Shown piece by piece: positions 7,197 through 11,898 of a stretch of DNA of 11,898 bases; position 1 is the first letter of the stretch; each line of letters opens with the position of its first letter. Source of the stretch: Immundisolibacter sp. (GTDB taxonomy: Bacteria; Pseudomonadota; Gammaproteobacteria; Immundisolibacterales; Immundisolibacteraceae); NCBI RefSeq assembly GCF_041601295.1, contig NZ_JBFIII010000091.1, positions 1 to 11,898 of the forward strand, written 5' to 3'. The notes beneath the pieces were generated by a model. That model did not search any database. It had not been told where the DNA came from and saw only the letters and a list, made by a program, of their open reading frames with translations. The position numbers and the translations under genes are program-made.

Positions 7197-7778
7197 TCAG
7201 TTCCGACCCAGGTCACGGCGCAGGATCGGCAGCTCCCGTTGGTAGGATTCGGCATCGCCATAGGCGACGAAATGGTGGTACTGACGATGAGGCGAAGCCG
7301 CCGAGGTGGCGTGACGTACCGGGCACCAGTACTGTTCGGTGCGTCCGGCCACCTCGCGCGCATAGGCCAGCAGCCCGTTGCCGTAGGCGCAGTAATGGCA
7401 GTTGAGCTTCTCGACCAGGTTCAAATAGCCGAGACGGTGCCGATCGAAGCGAAAATAATCGGCCCGCCGCACGCGCTCGATACCCCAGGCCCGAAAACAC
7501 ACCTGCTGGTAGACCGTAAACGCCAGGTCCAGCATCAGCAGCGGCACGATCAGCGCGTAAACCAGGGGCGCGGTGAGCAGATGCGCAGCCCGCGCGCCCA
7601 GAATGTAGGGCAGCAAGCCCCGGCGCAGCTCCCGCTGGCGGGCGCGTACTTCGGATCGGAACCGCTCCCGGCCGTTGGCCATGCGTTCGCTGAGCTGGGC
7701 ACGCAGGCGTTGCGCCTCGGCCTCAAGGTCGTCCTCCAGCAGCCGCACGCGGGCACGCAATTCGTCGAAGCGGGACAT
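7197..7778 (-). CDS. membrane protein of unknown function with coiled coil and conserved-looking Cys/His segment
   Basis: I recall similar hypothetical proteins in proteobacteria but no assigned function. The 193-residue protein has three parts. Residues 3-55 are charged, heptad-like and predicted coiled coil. Residues 66-92 form a hydrophobic membrane stretch (LLTAPLVYALIVPLLMLDLA), possibly a hairpin. The soluble C-terminal part holds KLNCHYCAYGNG (C127, C130), then RTEQYWCPVRHA (C152, H156). The CxxC plus Cys and His could bind a metal or cofactor. A further cysteine, C94, sits at the membrane edge. The ATG at 7778 has only a weak ribosome site, but a longer frame would run through the terminator hairpin. 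The gene sits between that terminator and the SDR gene 105 bases on, so its transcript start is unclear. Confidence 0.78.
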   Translation of the reverse strand: MSRFDELRARVRLLEDDLEAEAQRLRAQLSERMANGRERFRSEVRARQRELRRGLLPYILGARAAHLLTAPLVYALIVPLLMLDLAFTVYQQVCFRAWGIERVRRADYFRFDRHRLGYLNLVEKLNCHYCAYGNGLLAYAREVAGRTEQYWCPVRHATSAASPHRQYHHFVAYGDAESYQRELPILRRDLGRN

Positions 7779-7829
7779 GGGGTTCAACCTGGTTGGCGAT
7801 CGGGCCGGCGAGTGTCCCGCAACACGCAC

Positions 7830-7865
7830 AAAAAAAGCCTGGCCAGCGGGTGCTGGCCAGGCTTT
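7830..7865 (-). terminator. intrinsic terminator after the oxygenase genes
   Basis: GCCTGGCCAGC (7837-7847) and GCTGGCCAGGC (7852-7862) form a perfect 11-bp stem with a 4-base loop, extended by AAA/TTT pairs. On the minus strand it is followed by a run of seven T residues. It lies 23 bases after the beta-subunit stop, so it should end the oxygenase transcript before the membrane protein gene. There is only a short T-run on the plus strand. Confidence 0.92.
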
Positions 7866-7887
7866 CTGGGCCCGCAATTGATGCCAG

Positions 7888-8391
7888 TCAGACGTTGAAC
7901 ACATCCATCTGGCGCGGAATGATGTCGTTACACACCACGATGTACTTCTCGCGCACCAGTAACGCCTCGCCCTGCCGTGCCAGCCGATAGCGGTAGTGGC
8001 CAAAGAACATGTCGGTGCGCTGCTCCTCGTGCTTGTAGGTGTTGACCTGGAAATTGGCCGTGGCGATGACCTCCTCGGCGCCCGCCTCACGGACCCGAAT
8101 GTTGGTAACGAAGTGCCGCGTACGCGGCAGGCGCAGCAGCGACGACGACAGCCCGGACTCGATGCGCCACACCCGATCGGCCAATCGCGCCCGGTTGCCG
8201 CAATAAATCAGCGAGATTTCGCCGCGCGGATTGTCGATCAGCACGTCGTCGTCGTCCCAGGACGGCGCCCAGTACACGGCGTCTTCCAGATACAGTGCCA
8301 GCCAGTCGTGCCAGCGGCGGTCGTCCAGGCAATCGGCCTCTTCCAGCAGCAGTTCGGTGACTGCCTCACGTAGCTCAGGGTCAGGCCGCAT
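7888..8391 (-). CDS. aromatic-ring-hydroxylating dioxygenase, beta (small) subunit
   Basis: This 167-residue protein is the small subunit of a Rieske non-haem iron oxygenase, SnoaL/NTF2-like in fold, of the benzoate/anthranilate dioxygenase type. Recognisable features are the N-terminal LLLEEADCLDDRRWHDWLALYLEDAVYWAP, the middle DRVWRIESG and RTRHFVTN stretches, and the ending REKYIVVCNDIIPRQMDVFNV, matching the KKKYIVxxND...DVYHV pattern of BenB/AntB. The subunit stabilises the alpha3beta3 hexamer and has no redox centre. The ATG at 8391 has GAGGAGG at 8401-8407 with 9 bases spacing; an upstream in-frame start at 8421 lies deeper in the alpha gene and lacks a site. The gene overlaps the alpha stop by 11 bases, so the two are translated together. 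A terminator follows directly. Confidence 0.93.
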   Translation of the reverse strand: MRPDPELREAVTELLLEEADCLDDRRWHDWLALYLEDAVYWAPSWDDDDVLIDNPRGEISLIYCGNRARLADRVWRIESGLSSSLLRLPRTRHFVTNIRVREAGAEEVIATANFQVNTYKHEEQRTDMFFGHYRYRLARQGEALLVREKYIVVCNDIIPRQMDVFNV

Positions 8392-9730
8392 GGCGCTTGG
8401 CCTCCTCGCGGCGCAGACCATCGGTCATCAGCTTCAGCCAGTGCCGGTACTCGCCGTGGTACAGCGTTTCGTCGGCAAAGCGGCTGGCGCTGACCAGCGG
8501 CTCGAAGCCCAATTCACGCGCCGGCTCGTCGGCACCGACGATGCGCCGCTTCATGCCGCGGTCGAAGTCCTGCCACTCGGCATTACGCCCGGCATAGCCG
8601 CTCTGGCAGGCATCGAACTCGGTCAGGTCGTCCGGCGTGGCGATGCCGCTGGCGCCGTAGAAGTCCTCGTACTGGCGTACCCGCCGCTCGCGGGCCTCGA
8701 TCGACTCACCCTTGGGCCCCACGCAATAGGCGTGTACCTCGGTCTCGTCCGCCGCCACCGGCCGCCACGAACGCAGCTGGGTAGAAATGCCATCGAACAG
8801 AATGACGTTGGGGTAGATCAGCACCTGGCGCAGGCGACCGGCCATCCACTTGGCGTGTAGCGGACCGACGCGCTCCTCCAGCGAGTCGTACTGCATGCCC
8901 AGGGCGCGATCGCGGAAGTTCGGAACGTCCGACCAGATCATGACGTGGCCGTTGCCCAGGTCGTAGTTGCCGTTCAGGGTGTTGTGCAGGTCGACCTTGA
9001 TCGCCTTGACGTTATCCACGCCGCCGGCCGCAGCTGCCTGCTTGGCACGCTCCTGCGCCAGACGGAAGTAGGACGCGTGCACGATATCGACGTGGTAGCC
9101 GTCGACACCGTTCTCGGCCTGCATCTTCCAGTTACCGCGATGAGTGTAGACCGAGTGCCCGCGCAGGACTTCCAGACCGTCGACCGACTGGTTGGCGAAC
9201 AGCTCCAGGAACGGCGCCGCCGCCGCCAGGTGGGTCTTGATGTCCGGCACGTCCGGATTCAGGCTGGCGAAGATGAAGCCATGGTAGCTGGCCACGTGCG
9301 GCACCGGCGTCAGGCCGTAATCCTCCTTGCTCCAGTCGTCCGGGTAGGCGCCGCCGGCCTCGTCCTTGACGTCCAGCAGCTTGCCGTCGTTGTCATAAAC
9401 CCAGCCATGGTAGTGGCAGGCCCAGCGCTTGGCGTTGCCCTTGGCCTTGCGGCAGATCATGGCACCGCGGTGGGAGCAGGCGTTGATGAAGCCGCGCAGC
9501 TGCCCGTCGGCGCCACGGCTGATGACAACCGGCTGACGACCGATGACGGTGGTCAGAAAATCGTTCGGGTTCGGCATCTGGCTGTCGTGGCCGATGTATA
9601 TCCAGGTCGCTTCCCATACGTGCTTGATCTCAAGCTCGAACAGGTCTTTATCGGTATACAGCGAGCGATGGACCTTGAAGGTCTCACCGGGCTTGTCGAC
9701 GATTCGCCAGGCGATGTCCTGAATGCGCAT
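8381..9730 (-). CDS. aromatic-ring-hydroxylating dioxygenase, alpha (large) subunit, benzoate/anthranilate type
   Basis: This is the catalytic subunit of a Rieske oxygenase, adding O2 across an aromatic ring to give a cis-diol in the cytoplasm. The 449-residue protein shows the complete [2Fe-2S] ligand set C85-x-H87 and C105-x2-H108 in CSHRGAM...CHYHGW. The mononuclear iron site is NGVDGYHVDIVH, with D210 as electron bridge and H213 and H218 as ligands; the third carboxylate is probably among D367-D373. The C-terminal EFDACQSGYAGRNAEWQDF matches the benzoate/anthranilate dioxygenase large-subunit pattern (xFxACQxGYxG...EWxD). The ATG at 9730 is preceded by GGAGG (9736-9740); the frame extends to 9790 but without support and across the putative promoter. 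No ferredoxin or reductase gene is nearby. The substrate, likely an aromatic carboxylate, is inferred. Confidence 0.95.
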   Translation of the reverse strand: MRIQDIAWRIVDKPGETFKVHRSLYTDKDLFELEIKHVWEATWIYIGHDSQMPNPNDFLTTVIGRQPVVISRGADGQLRGFINACSHRGAMICRKAKGNAKRWACHYHGWVYDNDGKLLDVKDEAGGAYPDDWSKEDYGLTPVPHVASYHGFIFASLNPDVPDIKTHLAAAAPFLELFANQSVDGLEVLRGHSVYTHRGNWKMQAENGVDGYHVDIVHASYFRLAQERAKQAAAAGGVDNVKAIKVDLHNTLNGNYDLGNGHVMIWSDVPNFRDRALGMQYDSLEERVGPLHAKWMAGRLRQVLIYPNVILFDGISTQLRSWRPVAADETEVHAYCVGPKGESIEARERRVRQYEDFYGASGIATPDDLTEFDACQSGYAGRNAEWQDFDRGMKRRIVGADEPARELGFEPLVSASRFADETLYHGEYRHWLKLMTDGLRREEAKRHAA

Positions 9731-9735
9731 GGGGG

Positions 9736-9740
9736 CCTCC
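9736..9740 (-). promoter_or_regulatory. ribosome binding site deciding the oxygenase alpha start
   Basis: GGAGG on the minus strand lies 5 bases before the ATG at 9730. It excludes the in-frame start at 9790, which falls inside the likely -10 element. Confidence 0.7.
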
Positions 9741-9782
9741 GTGCTACGAGAAGGAATGGTGCTGACCGTACGATCGGCGCAA

Positions 9783-9800
9783 GTGGCCATGATAGGCCAC
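9783..9800. repeat. inverted repeat around the -10 element, possible operator
   Basis: GTGGCC (9783-9788) and GGCCAC (9795-9800) are perfect inverted arms flanking a 6-base centre that is itself the TATCAT -10 candidate on the minus strand. A repressor bound here would block the oxygenase promoter. The motif GTGGCC is common in this GC-rich window, so the significance rests on its position. Confidence 0.4.
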
Positions 9801-9817
9801 CTCGCGCCCGCTTTCGA
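9789..9817 (-). promoter_or_regulatory. candidate sigma-70 promoter of the oxygenase operon
   Basis: On the minus strand TCGAAA (9812-9817, 4 of 6 to TTGACA) and TATCAT (9789-9794, 5 of 6 to TATAAT) are spaced by exactly 17 bases. Transcription would start near 9782 and leave a leader of about 50 bases before the ATG at 9730. The placement just upstream of the alpha gene fits. Inverted repeats cover both elements. Confidence 0.5.
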
Positions 9818-9829
9818 GAAATCCGGGCG
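9805..9829. repeat. nested inverted repeat over the -35 element, possible operator or hairpin
   Basis: Outer arms CGCCCG (9805-9810) and CGGGCG (9824-9829) enclose inner arms TTTC and GAAA (TTTCGAGAAA, 9812-9821). The inner palindrome covers the -35 candidate. It could be an operator, or a hairpin at the end of the sigma factor transcript; no T-run follows, so termination is less likely. Confidence 0.4.
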
Positions 9830-9847
9830 GACTTCAGGTCAAGGCTT

Positions 9848-10477
9848 TCAAGGCACCTCAGCCGCGACGCCGTTCTGGTAACTGGCGACAGCCTCGCGCA
9901 GACGTGACCGGCCGCGATGCAGGAGGACCCGCGCGTTGGCCTGTGTCACGCCGAGCACCGCGCACAAGGCATCCATGTCCAGCCCCTCGACATCGCGCAG
10001 CGTCACGGCACTGCGCTGCGGCGGCGGCAGTTGTTCCAGCGCCTGCTGGAGCACCCCACGCAACTGCTCGCCCGCGAGCAGGGCTTCGGGTGTTTCCTCG
10101 TGCCAGGGCTGCGGCGGCGCCTGCCAGTGGCCCCGGTTGTCGAAGCGATCTGCTGGCTGTGCCAGCACGTCGTCGTCCCAGCCATCGCCAATCAACAACT
10201 CGCGCCCGCTGCGGCGCAAACGCGACAAGGCCGTGTGGCGCACGATGGTCAGCAGCCAGGTCTTCAGGCTCGCCCGCGCCTCGAAACCCGAAAGACCCCG
10301 CAGCACGGCGACCCAGGTGTCCTGCACGACTTCCTCGGCGCTGCCCCAATCCAGCATGGCACGCGCCAGGCGCAGCATGCTCGGCTGGTAACTCGCTACG
10401 GCCTGGCGATAGGCCTGCTGATCGCCCGCCAGCAGGCGGCGTATCAGCTCCGCCTCGGTATGTTTGTCTAGCGGCAC
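9848..10477 (-). CDS. ECF-type RNA polymerase sigma factor
   Basis: This 209-residue sigma-70 family protein has region 2 at about 20-92, with SAEEVVQDTWVAVLRGL and the DNA-melting/-10 segment LKTWLLTIVRHTALSRLRR, and region 4 at about 144-197, with LEQLPPPQRSAVTLRDVEG and the helix-turn-helix LDMDALCAVLGVTQANARVLLHRGR. Region 3 is missing, as expected for the extracytoplasmic-function group. The GTG at 10477 is the only early start, since an in-frame stop lies two codons upstream; no strong ribosome site is visible. It is divergent from the bufferin operon, which it probably controls, as ECF factors do in Caulobacter (SigF) and Cupriavidus (RpoQ, gig genes). No anti-sigma gene follows it; the next gene downstream is the Rieske oxygenase. 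Confidence 0.92.
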   Translation of the reverse strand: MPLDKHTEAELIRRLLAGDQQAYRQAVASYQPSMLRLARAMLDWGSAEEVVQDTWVAVLRGLSGFEARASLKTWLLTIVRHTALSRLRRSGRELLIGDGWDDDVLAQPADRFDNRGHWQAPPQPWHEETPEALLAGEQLRGVLQQALEQLPPPQRSAVTLRDVEGLDMDALCAVLGVTQANARVLLHRGRSRLREAVASYQNGVAAEVP

Positions 10478-10517
10478 GGCTTATCGGTTCGGGGCTGTCA
10501 ACAATGAGCCTGGGCAC

Positions 10518-10543
10518 TGTAACAAAGCACCCGCTCGGGCGTT
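10518..10543 (+). promoter_or_regulatory. candidate ECF sigma-dependent promoter of the bufferin operon
   Basis: TGTAAC (10518-10523) and CGTT (10540-10543) are separated by 16 bases, the AAC / CGT pattern and spacing typical of ECF promoters. They lie about 80 bases before the precursor start at 10621. The segment is nearly symmetric: on the other strand it reads TGAAC, 17 bases, GTTAC, so it might also serve the divergent sigma gene. A small GCCCA/TGGGC hairpin (10556-10570) lies in the leader. Confidence 0.5.
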
Positions 10544-10620
10544 CAATGCACAGCTGCCCATTTGCTGGGCGGCCTGTTCGTAATTGAAGTTACTGAACGT
10601 GAACCAACAGGAGACCGACC

Positions 10621-10884
10621 ATGCGTGACCACAACACCCTCGCCCGCAGTGCCGTCGCCGCCTTGCTGGCGCTAGGCCTTGCCGGCGGCGCGGCCAGCGT
10701 CGCCGCCGCCGATATGGAAAAGTGCTACGGCGTTGCCAAGGCAGGCAAGAATGACTGCCAGACCGCCAACTCGTCCTGCGCCGGTACCGCCAAGGAAGAC
10801 CGCATGGCGGATGCCTTCATCGCCCTGCCCAAGGGCAGCTGCGACAAGATCGCCGGCGGCACAACCAAGGCCCCCGGCCAATAA
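10621..10884 (+). CDS. bufferin precursor peptide (DUF2282, BufA1-like)
   Basis: This 87-residue protein is the precursor of a bufferin, a ribosomally made, modified metal-binding peptide exported to the periplasm. It has a Sec-type signal peptide (hydrophobic 11-28, Ala-rich cleavage near residue 30) and a mature part with four cysteines: C35 in EKCYGVAKAGKNDC, C46, C53 in SSCAGT and C74 in LPKGSCDKI. This spacing is the DUF2282 signature. In characterised bufferins the central cysteines are converted to thiooxazole groups by BufB and the product binds copper. An AGGAG site lies 7 bases before the ATG. The modifying enzyme gene starts 4 bases after the stop. The related gigP gene of Cupriavidus responds to gold. 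Metal specificity here is not shown. Confidence 0.93.
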   Translation: MRDHNTLARSAVAALLALGLAGGAASVAAADMEKCYGVAKAGKNDCQTANSSCAGTAKEDRMADAFIALPKGSCDKIAGGTTKAPGQ

Positions 10885-10888
10885 GGCG

Positions 10889-11764
10889 ATGGGACGCAGT
10901 CCCGGCGCCAGCGTATGCCCGATGCCGGCAGCAGCCGGCATCGGGCTGCGGCCCGCGCACTATCGGGAACTGCTCACGCAGCGTCCGGCGCTGGCCTTTG
11001 TCGAGGTCCACAGCGAGAACTATTTCGGCGCCGGTGGCCCACCGCTGCATTACCTGGAGCAGGCCCGTGACCTGTATCCGCTGAGCCTGCACGGGGTTGG
11101 CCTGTCCCTGGGCTCGGCCACGCCTTTCACCGAGCACCTGCGCCACCTGAAACGCCTGATCGGCCGCTTTTCACCGGCGCTGGTGTCGGATCACCTGTGC
11201 TGGGGCGCAAGCGGTGATGTGCACCTGAACGAACTGCTGCCCCTGCCATATACCGAAGAAGTGCTCGCGCTGGTCACGGCGCGGGTCATTGAGGTTCAGG
11301 ACACCCTGGGCCGTCAGATTCTGGTCGAGAACGTGTCCACCTACCTGCAATACGCGCACTCGACGATTTCCGACGCCCAGTTTCTCGCGGAACTGGCCGA
11401 GCGCGCCGACTGCGGCATCCTGCTCGACGTCAACAACCTGTACGTGAATGCCCGCAACCACGGCTGGGACCCGGCCGAATACCTGGCCGACCTGCCCGCG
11501 CAGCGCGTGTGGCAACTGCACCTGGCCGGCCACAGCAGCCGCCGCTTCGGCGAAGTGGAACTGACCATCGACACCCACGACGCACCGGTGTCAGAGCCCG
11601 TATGGGCCTTGTACGCGCAGGTTCTGGAACACATCGGGCCGCGACCGACCCTGATCGAATGGGACGCCAATCTGCCCCCGCTTGACACCTTGTGCGCGGA
11701 AGCCGCCCGCGCGCAGATGCAGCTCGATTCCACCGCGGAGACAGCCCATGCCCTCGCTGGCTGA
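10889..11764 (+). CDS. bufB: bufferin maturation enzyme, DUF692/MNIO family (BufB)
   Basis: This 291-residue enzyme belongs to the multinuclear non-haem iron oxidases, TIM-barrel proteins that modify cysteines in peptide precursors (MbnB, TglH and ChrH are relatives). Likely iron ligands and active-site residues seen are E39/H41 in VEVHSENYFG, H68 in SLHGVG, D101-H102 in SDHLCW, E147 in VENVS, D180 and N182 in LLDVNNLYVN, H211 in LHLAGH, D228 and H230 in IDTHDAP, and E257 in IEWD. It should convert cysteines of the adjacent precursor. The ATG at 10889 follows the precursor stop by 4 bases with AAGG very close; an in-frame ATG at 10922 is a possible alternative and would remove 11 residues. 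Its end overlaps bufC by 17 bases. Confidence 0.93.
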   Translation: MGRSPGASVCPMPAAAGIGLRPAHYRELLTQRPALAFVEVHSENYFGAGGPPLHYLEQARDLYPLSLHGVGLSLGSATPFTEHLRHLKRLIGRFSPALVSDHLCWGASGDVHLNELLPLPYTEEVLALVTARVIEVQDTLGRQILVENVSTYLQYAHSTISDAQFLAELAERADCGILLDVNNLYVNARNHGWDPAEYLADLPAQRVWQLHLAGHSSRRFGEVELTIDTHDAPVSEPVWALYAQVLEHIGPRPTLIEWDANLPPLDTLCAEAARAQMQLDSTAETAHALAG

Positions 11765-11898
11765 GTTGCAAACGGCATTTGCCGGCGCGGTCCTGAACCA
11801 CACCGCCGGCATCGAGACTTTTGTCAGCGGCAACGGCCTCGACCCGGCGCAGCGCGTGCAGGTATATCGCAACGCCGTGCGCATCCGTCTGAAGGAAG
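11748..11898 (+). CDS. bufC: DUF2063 protein BufC, N-terminal part (cut by window edge)
   Basis: Fifty codons of a gene start here with ATG at 11748, preceded by GGAG at about 11737, and run off the window. The opening MPSLAELQTAFAGAVL and the later DPAQRVQVYRNAVRIRLKE match the N-terminus of DUF2063 (HvfC/BufC) proteins, where the YRNN/YRNA-type motif is characteristic. These proteins act with DUF692 enzymes, probably by recognising and presenting the precursor peptide. The 17-base overlap with bufB supports coupled translation. A DoxX-like membrane gene is often the next gene in such operons, but it is outside the window. Confidence 0.88.
   Translation, partial: MPSLAELQTAFAGAVLNHTAGIETFVSGNGLDPAQRVQVYRNAVRIRLKE

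Noticed and set aside
7779..8090. N-terminal extension of the membrane protein up to 8090
   Set aside because: It would run through the terminator hairpin and over the oxygenase beta coding sequence; the ATG at 7778 begins the coiled coil cleanly.
1..11898. Mobile elements, tRNA genes and CRISPR arrays
   Set aside because: I looked for transposase or integrase motifs, terminal repeats, cloverleaf-like segments and regular direct repeats and found none that could be supported.

Overview
The window is GC-rich, densely coded bacterial DNA with strong AGGAG-type ribosome binding sites and frequent ATG and GTG starts. Its proteins are of proteobacterial type: an RhlE-like helicase, a benzoate/anthranilate-type Rieske oxygenase, and a bufferin operon next to an ECF sigma factor. 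A gammaproteobacterium (or possibly betaproteobacterium) that degrades aromatic compounds fits best. An Immundisolibacter-like organism is a guess from general resemblance, not a demonstrated assignment. I see no tRNA, rRNA, CRISPR array, insertion sequence or integrase, and no gene-free stretch longer than about 150 bases.

Left part (1-2924, plus strand): the 3' part of a DEAD-box RNA helicase, a small secreted protein of unknown function, and an ACMSD-type amidohydrolase.

Middle part (3033-9730, all minus strand): a catabolic block. In order of transcription it holds the Rieske oxygenase alpha and beta subunits (overlapping genes) and a strong intrinsic terminator. Next come a cysteine-containing membrane protein of unknown function, a BadH-like SDR dehydrogenase, and a degenerate universal stress protein overlapping a glutathione S-transferase. 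A PECR/DECR-like SDR and a second amidohydrolase, convergent with the first, complete it. The gene set suggests oxidation of an aromatic or alicyclic carboxylate: ring dihydroxylation, dehydrogenation of the diol, then CoA-ester or decarboxylation steps. The substrate cannot be read from the sequence. No ferredoxin or reductase for the oxygenase and no dedicated transcription regulator lie in the window. Overlapping inverted repeats sit on the putative oxygenase promoter.

Right part (9848-11898): a divergent pair. The minus-strand gene encodes an ECF sigma factor. The plus-strand operon encodes a bufferin precursor (DUF2282, signal peptide, four cysteines), its DUF692/MNIO maturation enzyme BufB, and the start of the DUF2063 partner BufC, cut by the window edge. 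Together these are expected to make an exported, post-translationally modified, copper- or gold-responsive metal-binding peptide. The intergenic region carries a good ECF-type promoter candidate. This metallophore-type RiPP locus is the most notable system here. It belongs to a recently described class, so it is a new instance rather than a wholly unknown system.
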